A DNA stretch of 64,000 nt from Limnohabitans_A sp048020265 (GTDB lineage Bacteria; Pseudomonadota; Gammaproteobacteria; Burkholderiales; Burkholderiaceae_C): positions 496,001 to 560,000 of the forward strand of contig NZ_CP171843.1 of the NCBI RefSeq assembly GCF_048020265.1. Direction: 5' to 3'. The position numbers and the translations under genes are program-made. The notes under the pieces were generated by a model. It made no database searches and was not told where the DNA came from. It was given only the letters and a program-made list of their open reading frames with translations. Of this stretch, positions 8,288 through 14,938 are shown one piece after another (position 1 is the first letter of the stretch; each line of letters opens with the position of its first letter).

Positions 8288-9010
8288 GTGCCTACTCCGA
8301 TCTTGCAAAACCCATTGCCACAACACATTGCCATCATCATGGATGGAAATCGCCGTTGGGCAAAAAATCGGTTCTTTCCCGCCGCTCTGGGTCATGCTGC
8401 AGGGGCCAATCGTGTGCGTGACATTGTCAAGACCTGCATCGACTTGGGCATTCCCTATTTGAGCTTGTTTGCCTTCAGCACTGAAAACTGGAAGCGACCT
8501 GAAGAAGAAGTCAGCAGCCTCATGAGCCTGTTCATGACCTATCTGCAAAAAGAAATCGATGGCATGAACAAAAACGGTGTGCGCCTGAAAGTGGTGGGCG
8601 ACAAAAGCCGCTTTTCTGCCAGCCTGCAAGACCTCATGGATCGTGCCGAGCAGCAAACAGCCCAAAATAGTCGAATCACACTCACCGTCTGCGCCAACTA
8701 CGGCGGCCGTTGGGATCTTATCCAAGCTACGCAAGCATGGCAGCAAGCCCATCCACACCAAAGCCTGCAAGAACTGACCGAAGAAGCCCTGGCCCCGCAC
8801 CTCAGTACCGCGTATGCCCCCGAGGTTGACCTGCTCATTCGAACAGGCGGGGAGTCTCGCGTGAGTAATTTCATGCTCTGGCAAGCCGCTTATGCAGAAT
8901 TGTTTTTCACCGACGATTTGTGGCCAGAATTCAGCCCTGAAGGTCTTCGGCGGGCGATCGAATGGTTTGGCGGGCGTGACCGTCGGTTCGGTTCTTCCGC
9001 TCCTATTTGA
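8288..9010 (+). CDS. uppS: Cis-prenyltransferase (undecaprenyl diphosphate synthase)
   Basis: The enzyme adds isopentenyl units to farnesyl diphosphate to make the C55 carrier lipid for cell-wall and polysaccharide subunits. Motifs are HIAIIMDGNRRWAK (about residues 13-26), LSLFAFSTENW, and the C-terminal LLIRTGGESRVSNFMLWQ. The start is taken as GTG 8288, giving MPTPILQNPLPQ; a TTG three codons earlier is the alternative. At 240 residues it has normal length. UppS usually sits with cdsA and dxr, so this copy between rfaH and the export gene may be a second, pathway-linked one; whether another copy exists cannot be seen here. Confidence 0.9.
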   Translation: MPTPILQNPLPQHIAIIMDGNRRWAKNRFFPAALGHAAGANRVRDIVKTCIDLGIPYLSLFAFSTENWKRPEEEVSSLMSLFMTYLQKEIDGMNKNGVRLKVVGDKSRFSASLQDLMDRAEQQTAQNSRITLTVCANYGGRWDLIQATQAWQQAHPHQSLQELTEEALAPHLSTAYAPEVDLLIRTGGESRVSNFMLWQAAYAELFFTDDLWPEFSPEGLRRAIEWFGGRDRRFGSSAPI

Positions 9011-9194
9011 ATTTATTGATTTTAAGATTAATTGCAATATTAATTCTGGCTTTGATTTTTTTATCGCTATTGGGGTTTATGTATCTAATTTTTTAATCTG
9101 ATTAGATATTAAAGGTGTAAATTTATTATCACCGTCTATTGGCTTCATCTTAATAGCCATCTAAAATCTCACGCTTCAACTGTCATCTGTTGAG

Positions 9195-9214
9195 ATAGAT
9201 TGAAATCAATCTAT
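9195..9214. promoter_or_regulatory. Palindrome in the leader of the export gene
   Basis: ATAGATTGA and TCAATCTAT form perfect 9-bp arms around AA. It lies 40 bases before the first ops-like element, in the AT-rich spacer 9011-9253. It may be a protein-binding operator or an RNA hairpin; the sequence does not say which. Confidence 0.45.
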
Positions 9215-9253
9215 TCACGCCTGTGTTTTGCTTTTTATTCAGCAATAAACATT

Positions 9254-9265
9254 GCGGTAGCCTGC
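9254..9265 (+). promoter_or_regulatory. ops-like element 1 (RfaH recruitment site)
   Basis: GCGGTAGCCTGC differs from the enterobacterial ops core GCGGTAGCGTGC at one base. It lies 24 bases before the ATG of the SLBB export gene, within the untranslated leader. The flanking bases (TGTCATnC) are shared with the second copy at 13225. Identification rests on match to the known core, duplication at a second leader, and an rfaH gene 1.1 kb upstream. Confidence 0.82.
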
Positions 9266-9288
9266 CTGTCATCCCACTATTTTTGTTC

Positions 9289-11703
9289 ATGACCCTTCAC
9301 TTTTTGTCCGCGCCACCTCAAGTCATCAGCGCCTTGGCATTGGCAAGTTTGATGGGTTTGACTTTTCCGTCACACGCCCAATTTCAGGCCCCGGTGTCTG
9401 TTGATCTGGGTGTCATCACCCATGCAGCATCTGCAGCCAACACGGGTGTCACACCCGGGGGCGTATCGTGGGCAGGTGGGGCTGCGGGCGGCACCACAGC
9501 GGCAACCCTGGGTACCACTCCATTGAAGGCACCAAGCCTTCCCACACGTGTTGACCAAGGCGCCAGTGATGCCGTTAAGGTAGTCGCAGCACCAGCGCGC
9601 CTCCAACCGCAAGCCCCCAGCCAGTTCCAACGCTTTGTACAAGAAAGCACAGGCCGACTGCTGCCGCACTTTGGCAGCAACCTGTTTGATAACCCCCAGG
9701 CCTACGCCACCGATGCTGCTGCGCCAGCGCCGGCCGAGTACGTGTTGGGCCAAGGCGACGAGGTGCGCATCCAAATCTGGGGTGCTGTGGACTACGCCGG
9801 CAGCCACGCCCTCGACCGCAATGGCCAAATCAACCTGCCCAAAATCGGCACCCTCAACCTGAGCGGCGTGCAAGTCAAAGACCTCGAAGCCACCCTGCGC
9901 AAGCACGTGGGCACGGTGTTCAACAACGTCAGCCTCAGCGCCAGCCTGGGCAAACTGCGCGGCATCACCGTGTATGTAGTGGGCCAAGCCCAACAACCCG
10001 GCACCTACAACCTCAGCAGCCTGTCCACCCTGGTCAACGCCGTGTTTGCCAGCGGCGGCCCCAGCGTCAACGGCAGCATGCGCAGCATCCAGCTCAAGCG
10101 CGCAGGCCAAACCGTTACCACACTCGACCTGTACGACTTCATTGCCCAAGGCGACAAAAGCAAAGACACACGCCTGCAACCTGGCGACGTCATCATGATC
10201 CCGCCCGCCGGCCCCCGCGTGGCCCTGACCGGCGCCACAGACCACCAAGCCATCTACGAAATCAAGCCCGGCAACACCGTGCAATCCATCCTTCAGCTTG
10301 GCGGCGGCTTGCCTTCACTCACCTCGCCGCAAAAAGCCCTGCTTGAGCGCGTGCACACCGGCCAAGCCACCCCACGGCAAGTGCAAGAACTGGTGCTCAA
10401 CGCCCAAGGCCTTCAGGCCCCACTGCAAGACGGCGACGTGCTCACCCTGTTTGGCATCAGCCCCCAGTTTGCCAACGCCGTCACCCTGCGCGGCAATGTG
10501 GCCGAGCCTTTGCGTTACAGCCTGCTGGCCGGCATGAGGGTGTCAGACCTGATTCCCGATCCGCGGGTGTTGATCCAAAAAAACTACTTCGTCCGCAAAA
10601 ACGGTCTGGTGCAAGTCAAAGAGCCTGAAAACGTCGGCGGCACGCGCATCCCGAACGACGTGAAAAACCTGCTCGATGAAATCAACTGGGACTACGCCGC
10701 CATCGCGCGTCTGGACGCCAAAGAAGTCAAAACCATCCTCATCCCCTTCAACTTGCGCAAAGCCGTCATCGACAAAGACCCCCAGCACAACCTGACCTTG
10801 GTGCCCGGTGACGTGATCACCGTGTTCGGCGTCAAAGATCTGCCAGTGCCTATGGGCAAGCGCACCCAGTTTGTGCGCGTCGGCGGCGAGGTTCATGCCC
10901 CCGGCATCTACCCTATCGCCCCGGGCGAAACACTGCCCCAGCTCATTTACCGTGTGGGTGGCATCACGCCTGAAGCCTATTTGTTTGGGGCCGAATTCAC
11001 CCGTGAATCCGTGCGCAAACAGCAGCAGCAAAACCTCGACCAAGTCATTCGCCGGCTCGAGGCCCAAGCCCAAAGTGCCAGCGCCACCCTCAGCGCCAAC
11101 CTGACGGGCGAACGCGCAGCGCAAGCCACGGCACTGCAACAACAGCAAATGGCCGCACAGCGCGTCCAGATTGACAAACTCAAAGCCATGCGCAGCCAAG
11201 GCCGCGTGTCGCTCGAGCTGGACCCGGTGCTGACGGGCGTTTCCACTGTCCAAGCCTTGGGCCCAGACCGCGCAAGCGACAAGGCCTGGTCAGCACTCAG
11301 CGTGTTGCCCAACCTGCCGCTTGAAGACGGCGACGCCATCTTGGTGCCCAGCCGGCCCGCGTTTGTCTCGGCAGCAGGCAGCGTCAACAATGAAAACGTG
11401 CTCATTTACAAAGATGGCCGCACTGTGGGCGACGTGCTGCAAGCCGCCAGCCTGACCGAAGACGCTGAAGTCAGCGAAGCCTTTGTGCTGCGGGCCGACG
11501 GCTCGGTGCTCAGCCGCAAGGGCTCTGGCTTTTTTAGCCGCTTCGAAAGCACCCTCGTCATGCCCGGTGACACCGTCATCGTGCCCGCCAAGGTGGACCG
11601 CGAAAGCGGCTACAGCTTCTTGGTACGCGCCCTGCGCGACTGGACCCAAATTTTCAGCAACCTGGGCATTGGTGCTGCCGCCATCAAAACCCTGAAGAAC
11701 TAA
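9289..11703 (+). CDS. SLBB-domain polysaccharide export protein (Wza-like, extended)
   Basis: 804 residues from the ATG at 9289; an earlier in-frame ATG (9223) would put the ops element inside the gene. A signal peptide of about 30 residues ends at PSHAQ. The polysaccharide-export domain is near residues 145-230 (YVLGQGDEVRIQIWG), followed by several SLBB repeats (for example VYVVGQAQQPGTY, VRVGGEVHAPGIYPIAPG) and a final amphipathic helix like the Wza membrane helix. It is about twice the length of E. coli Wza and lacks a lipobox Cys. It should form the outer-membrane channel for the polymer. No Shine-Dalgarno sequence is seen before the start, in line with RfaH-assisted translation. Confidence 0.88.
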   Translation: MTLHFLSAPPQVISALALASLMGLTFPSHAQFQAPVSVDLGVITHAASAANTGVTPGGVSWAGGAAGGTTAATLGTTPLKAPSLPTRVDQGASDAVKVVAAPARLQPQAPSQFQRFVQESTGRLLPHFGSNLFDNPQAYATDAAAPAPAEYVLGQGDEVRIQIWGAVDYAGSHALDRNGQINLPKIGTLNLSGVQVKDLEATLRKHVGTVFNNVSLSASLGKLRGITVYVVGQAQQPGTYNLSSLSTLVNAVFASGGPSVNGSMRSIQLKRAGQTVTTLDLYDFIAQGDKSKDTRLQPGDVIMIPPAGPRVALTGATDHQAIYEIKPGNTVQSILQLGGGLPSLTSPQKALLERVHTGQATPRQVQELVLNAQGLQAPLQDGDVLTLFGISPQFANAVTLRGNVAEPLRYSLLAGMRVSDLIPDPRVLIQKNYFVRKNGLVQVKEPENVGGTRIPNDVKNLLDEINWDYAAIARLDAKEVKTILIPFNLRKAVIDKDPQHNLTLVPGDVITVFGVKDLPVPMGKRTQFVRVGGEVHAPGIYPIAPGETLPQLIYRVGGITPEAYLFGAEFTRESVRKQQQQNLDQVIRRLEAQAQSASATLSANLTGERAAQATALQQQQMAAQRVQIDKLKAMRSQGRVSLELDPVLTGVSTVQALGPDRASDKAWSALSVLPNLPLEDGDAILVPSRPAFVSAAGSVNNENVLIYKDGRTVGDVLQAASLTEDAEVSEAFVLRADGSVLSRKGSGFFSRFESTLVMPGDTVIVPAKVDRESGYSFLVRALRDWTQIFSNLGIGAAAIKTLKN

Positions 11704-11717
11704 TCCCCCATTCCCCA

Positions 11718-11745
11718 TGTAGGAGCTTGCCCCTGCAAGCGAATG
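11718..11745 (+). repeat. REP-like palindrome, copy 4
   Basis: TGTAGGAGCTTGCCCCTGCA followed by AGCGAATG. Arms GCTTGC / GCAAGC flank the core. It sits between the export gene and the first wzz gene and supplies an ATG (11743) in frame with wzz. Confidence 0.8.
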
Positions 11746-11760
11746 CCTAAAAAACCAATC

Positions 11761-12939
11761 GTGACTGACACTGCCAATCCCACCCTCGACCCGCAAGACG
11801 ACGAAATCAGCCTCCTCGACCTGCTGCAAACCATCGTCGACAACCTGCGCCTGCTCATCCTCGGTCCGTTGGTTGTGGGCCTGGCTGCTCTTGGCATCAG
11901 CTTTGCCATCGCCCCCACCTTCACCGCGCAAACCAGCTTTTTGCCCCCTCAACAACAACAAGGCATGGCCGCCAGCATGCTGGCCAGCTTGGGTGCACTC
12001 GGCGGCTTGGCAGGGGCGGCCACCGGCCTCAAAAACCCGGCAGACCAATACGTTGCTTTTCTCAAAAGCAACAGAATCAAAGACGCCTTGATCGACCGCT
12101 TCAACCTCATGGACCGGTACGACGCCGAATTCAAAGCCAATGCCCGCAAAACTTTGGAAGCCAACGTCAAAATTGCCAGCGGCAAAGACGGATTCATCAC
12201 CGTGGCGGTGGACGACACCAACCCCCAAATGGCGGCCGACATGGCCAACGCCCACGTGGAAGAACTCACCCGCCTCATGGGCCGCTTGGCCGTCACCGAA
12301 GCGCAGCAACGCCGCCAGTTTTTTGAAAAGCAGCTCCTGCAAACCAAAGACAAGCTGGCCCAGGCCGAAATTCAACTCAAACAGACCGGCATTACCAGTG
12401 ACGTACTCAAAGCCAACCCCCAATCGGCACTTGCAGCTGTGGCGGCACTGCAAGCCCAAGTGACCGTGCAAGAAGTCAAGCTGGGCGCCATGCGCGGCTA
12501 CCTAGCCGAAACCGCCCCCGACTTCAAACAAGCCCTGACCGAACTGGCCAACCTGCGCAACCAACTGGCCAAACAATCGCAAAACACCCCCACGGGGCAA
12601 GGCGATGTGCAGGGGGACTACGTGACCAAATACCGTGAATTCAAATACCAGGAAACCCTGTTTGAACTGTTTGCCAAACAGTTCGAGATGGCCAAGGTCG
12701 ATGAATCGCGTGAAGGCGCCACCATCCAGGTGCTCGACAAAGCCGAGCTCCCAGAATTGAAAAACAAACCCAAGAAAGCACTGATCGCCATCTTGGCCAC
12801 CTTGGCAACCGGCTTCGCTCTTTTGCTCTTCGTCTTCATCCGCCAAGCCCTGCGCAACGCCAACCAAGACCAAGAATCCGCCCAAAAACTGGCTACCCTC
12901 AAAGCCAGCTGGCACAAAGCCTTTGGCAAACCGATCTGA
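11761..12939 (+). CDS. wzz: Wzz-type chain-length determinant protein 1
   Basis: An inner-membrane protein that sets polymer length with Wzy. 392 residues. A short cytoplasmic start (DDEISLLDLLQTIVDNLR) leads to TM1 at about residues 35-55, then a long periplasmic part with coiled coils (about 170-280) and TM2 near the end (ALIAILATLATGFALLLFVFI). The start is taken as GTG 11761 because it aligns with the start of the second copy (V/L-TDT); the ATG at 11743 lies inside a repeat. There is no BY-kinase domain, and no separate tyrosine kinase gene was seen. It follows the export gene on the same strand. Confidence 0.85.
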   Translation: MTDTANPTLDPQDDEISLLDLLQTIVDNLRLLILGPLVVGLAALGISFAIAPTFTAQTSFLPPQQQQGMAASMLASLGALGGLAGAATGLKNPADQYVAFLKSNRIKDALIDRFNLMDRYDAEFKANARKTLEANVKIASGKDGFITVAVDDTNPQMAADMANAHVEELTRLMGRLAVTEAQQRRQFFEKQLLQTKDKLAQAEIQLKQTGITSDVLKANPQSALAAVAALQAQVTVQEVKLGAMRGYLAETAPDFKQALTELANLRNQLAKQSQNTPTGQGDVQGDYVTKYREFKYQETLFELFAKQFEMAKVDESREGATIQVLDKAELPELKNKPKKALIAILATLATGFALLLFVFIRQALRNANQDQESAQKLATLKASWHKAFGKPI

Positions 12940-12950
12940 AGCCATTTTTT

Positions 12951-12978
12951 TGTAGGGGCTTGCCACTGCAAGCGAATG
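12951..12978 (+). repeat. REP-like palindrome, copy 5
   Basis: TGTAGGGGCTTGCCACTGCA followed by AGCGAATG; two changes from copy 4. It lies just after the stop of the first wzz gene. Confidence 0.78.
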
Positions 12979-13052
12979 TGTTTCATGGGGCTAACTCATC
13001 GCTTGCAAAACAGTTCTTAATTGAAATAATTAGTTGTTAAATTTTTTATATG

Positions 13053-13074
13053 TACCCTTTTTAGGGTATTTTTT
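13053..13074 (+). terminator. Short intrinsic terminator after wzz 1
   Basis: TACCCT TTTT AGGGTA, a 6-bp stem and 4-base loop, followed by six T. The stem is short and AT-containing, so strength is doubtful, but the form is right and it separates the first two genes from the second leader. Confidence 0.5.
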
Positions 13075-13085
13075 GAAGAAATCTA

Positions 13086-13100
13086 ATTCTTATTAAGAAT
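13086..13100. promoter_or_regulatory. 15-bp palindrome in the second leader
   Basis: ATTCTTA T TAAGAAT, perfect 7-bp arms around one base. It stands 125 bases before ops-like element 2 and may be an operator or part of the promoter region. Confidence 0.35.
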
Positions 13101-13224
13101 ACAATCGCAGAGTTATCAAAACGTCCATTCGCCCAAGCTCCGCGTCAGTATCTGGGCATAAGTTCTGCGCTTAAGTTTCCACCGAACGTCACAGGGCCAA
13201 GTCTGCAAAACACCTTGCCGGACT

Positions 13225-13236
13225 GCGGTAGCCTGC
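13225..13236 (+). promoter_or_regulatory. ops-like element 2 (RfaH recruitment site)
   Basis: GCGGTAGCCTGC, identical to element 1, and followed by (A/C)TGTCATnC as in element 1. It lies 252 bases before the second wzz start and precedes the whole O-unit gene block. An ATGACC 21 bases downstream mirrors the position of the ATGACC that starts the export gene 23 bases after element 1. Confidence 0.82.
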
Positions 13237-13257
13237 ATGTCATTCTCCCCAAACTCC

Positions 13258-13350
13258 ATGACCCAACGCCAAGGCCCGCAAAAGCAACTACGCCGTCACT
13301 GGCCTTACTTTTACGACCAACAAAACCAGCAAGACTTCAACCAAGCATAG
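13258..13350 (+). other. 30-codon open frame after ops-like element 2
   Basis: ATG ACC CAA CGC ... TAG, reading MTQRQGPQKQLRRHWPYFYD and ten further residues rich in Gln and Asn. No ribosome site precedes it. It could be a short leader peptide or the remains of a gene lost by deletion, since it begins at the place where the export gene begins after element 1. No family is recognised. Confidence 0.25.
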
Positions 13351-13423
13351 GCTAGCAACCGAAACTCTCCGCCAAAGACCAATCTGCCAAACCTCTGGCC
13401 GAGGCAGAACTGTTCTAACTGTC

Positions 13424-13443
13424 ATACCTGCGCATGCGGGTAT
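13424..13443 (+). repeat. REP-like hairpin of the GTCATnCC type
   Basis: ATACCTGC GCAT GCGGGTAT, 8-bp arms with one T/G mismatch, preceded by GTC. It resembles the widespread GTCATTCCCGC...GCGGGAAT intergenic palindromes and differs from the GCCCCTGC family. Confidence 0.5.
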
Positions 13444-13448
13444 CGATC

Positions 13449-13487
13449 CCCTAGTTCCCCCCCAAAAACCCTAGTTCCCCCCAAAAA
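13449..13487 (+). repeat. Tandem 20-bp repeat ending at the wzz 2 start codon
   Basis: Two copies of CCCTAGTTCCCCCCCAAAAA (13449-13468) and the same with one C fewer (13469-13487), directly next to the TTG at 13488. The homopolymer runs C7 and C6 could slip during replication. There is no purine-rich ribosome site in this stretch. Confidence 0.7.
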
Positions 13488-14336
13488 TTGACCGACACCC
13501 CTAACTACCCAAAAGACGACGAAATCAGTCTCCTCGACCTGCTGCAAACCATCGTCGACAACCTGCGCCTGCTCGTCATCGGCCCCATCGTGGCTGGCCT
13601 GCTGGCGCTGGCAGGTGCATCTTTCTGGCCCAAAACCTACGAGAGCACCGCCATCCTCAAGGCCGAGCCCATCACGGTCAGCATCATGCTCAGCGCTGCC
13701 GTGCTCGACCCGATTGCCAGCAGCCTGGGCCATACCCCCCAAATGCCCGCAGACGATGCCCGCGCAAAACTCAAAGCGCAAATCAAAGCCAACATCAACG
13801 CCAAAGACAAACTGCTGACCCTGACCGCCCAAGCGAACAGCCCCCAAGCCGCCCAAGCCCTGGCCCAAGCCGTGTTGCAGCAGACCTATACCCAAAGCCA
13901 GCCGCGCGACAGCGAAAAGCTGCGCCTGCAAAAGCAACTGGCCCAAGCGCAAGCCCGTGAAAAAGAAGCCACCCAAACAGCCGAACTGTTGGGCGGTAAG
14001 CTTGATGCAGTAGGCAGTGCAGGTGCTTCAGAAGTGGCTCAGGGGTACGCCCAAATGATCGGCGTGGTGAAAGAAAGCCAAAATGCTCAAATTGAAATTG
14101 AGCAAAAGCACCGAGGTATGGACGACAGCGCTTTGGTGCAAGCAGCCACGCTGCCCACCACGCACACCAGCCCCAAACTCAGTCTCATTGCCCTCTTGGC
14201 TACCATGGCCACATGTTTTGCTCTGCTGCTTTTCGTGTTCATCCGCCAAGTCCTGCGCAATGCCAGTCAAAACGTAGAGACAGCCCAAAAAATTAATGCT
14301 CTCAAGGCCGCTTTATGCAAGGTCTTAAGCAAATAG
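13488..14336 (+). CDS. wzz: Wzz-type chain-length determinant protein 2
   Basis: 282 residues. The N-terminus (DDEISLLDLLQTIVDNLRLL, TM1 just after) and C-terminus (TM2 with FALLLFVFIRQVLRNA) are almost the same as in Wzz 1, while the periplasmic middle is shorter and different. TTG 13488 is the only usable start: the frame is closed by TAG at 13452-13454 and no ATG or GTG lies between. It aligns with the GTG of the first copy. This copy precedes the O-unit genes and may work with the Wzy polymerase, while copy 1 travels with the export gene. Confidence 0.82.
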   Translation: MTDTPNYPKDDEISLLDLLQTIVDNLRLLVIGPIVAGLLALAGASFWPKTYESTAILKAEPITVSIMLSAAVLDPIASSLGHTPQMPADDARAKLKAQIKANINAKDKLLTLTAQANSPQAAQALAQAVLQQTYTQSQPRDSEKLRLQKQLAQAQAREKEATQTAELLGGKLDAVGSAGASEVAQGYAQMIGVVKESQNAQIEIEQKHRGMDDSALVQAATLPTTHTSPKLSLIALLATMATCFALLLFVFIRQVLRNASQNVETAQKINALKAALCKVLSK

Positions 14337-14374
14337 AGCTAGAAAATTTAATATTTATAATTCGGAGCTTTCAA

Positions 14375-14938
14375 GTGGCATATTTAAATAATGATCAACT
14401 AAATCAAATGGGTTTTAAGCGACTGGGTAAAAATGTTAAGATAAGTGATAAGGCAAGCATATATAATTCCAATGAAATTGAAATTGGTGATAATTCTAGG
14501 ATAGATGATTTTTGCGTAATATCTGGAAAAATATCCTTGGGTAATTATGTTCATATTGCGCCTCACTGCCTATTGGCCGGAGGGGATTTAGGTGTAGTAA
14601 TGGAGGACTTTTCTGGATTGGCATACTATGTCCAAGTATTTAGCCAGTCGGATGACTACTCAGGGAGTAGTTTAACAAATCCAACAATTCCTACAAAATA
14701 TAAATCCGAAATAAAAAAACAGGTGTATCTCCGTAGGCATGTAATTATTGGAGCAGGATCAATAGTATTTCCTGGAGTTGACGTTGCTGAAGGATGTTCT
14801 ATCGGAGCAATGACACTTGTGTCAAAGAGTACAGAGCCATGGGGAATATATATAGGTAATCCTGCAAAAAGAATTAAGAATAGAAAAAAAGATTTATTGG
14901 TATTGGAAGCAGAATTTTTGAGGGAAATAAATCAATGA
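14375..14938 (+). CDS. Left-handed beta-helix sugar O/N-acyltransferase
   Basis: 187 residues from GTG 14375, which has CGGAG eight bases upstream and gives the family start MAYLNNDQLNQMGFKRLGKN; an upstream ATG (14315) would overlap wzz 2. Hexapeptide turns (VKISDKASIYN, IEIGDNSRIDD, HVIIGAGSIVFPGV) form the beta-helix, and the C-terminal IYIGNPAKRIK is typical of CysE/LacA-like acetyltransferases. It overlaps wecE by 4 bases (ATGA), so it probably N-acylates the Fuc4N made by WecE, much as FdtC or VioB do for their sugars. Base use is far more AT-rich than in wzz. Confidence 0.85.
   Translation: MAYLNNDQLNQMGFKRLGKNVKISDKASIYNSNEIEIGDNSRIDDFCVISGKISLGNYVHIAPHCLLAGGDLGVVMEDFSGLAYYVQVFSQSDDYSGSSLTNPTIPTKYKSEIKKQVYLRRHVIIGAGSIVFPGVDVAEGCSIGAMTLVSKSTEPWGIYIGNPAKRIKNRKKDLLVLEAEFLREINQ

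Larger units (their letters stand above)
12979..13487 (+). other. 509-base spacer between the two wzz genes
   Basis: In order it holds a weak terminator (13053-13074), a 15-bp palindrome (13086-13100), an ops-like element (13225-13236), a 30-codon open frame starting like the export gene (13258-13350), a REP-like hairpin (13424-13443) and two tandem 20-bp repeats (13449-13487). The first 140 bases are AT-rich and could hold a promoter for the second wzz gene and the long operon behind it. The region looks like a second leader. Confidence 0.6.

Noticed and set aside
11743..11760. ATG 11743 as the main start of wzz 1
   Set aside because: It lies in a REP-like repeat, and the GTG at 11761 lines up with the start of wzz 2; the GTG was preferred.
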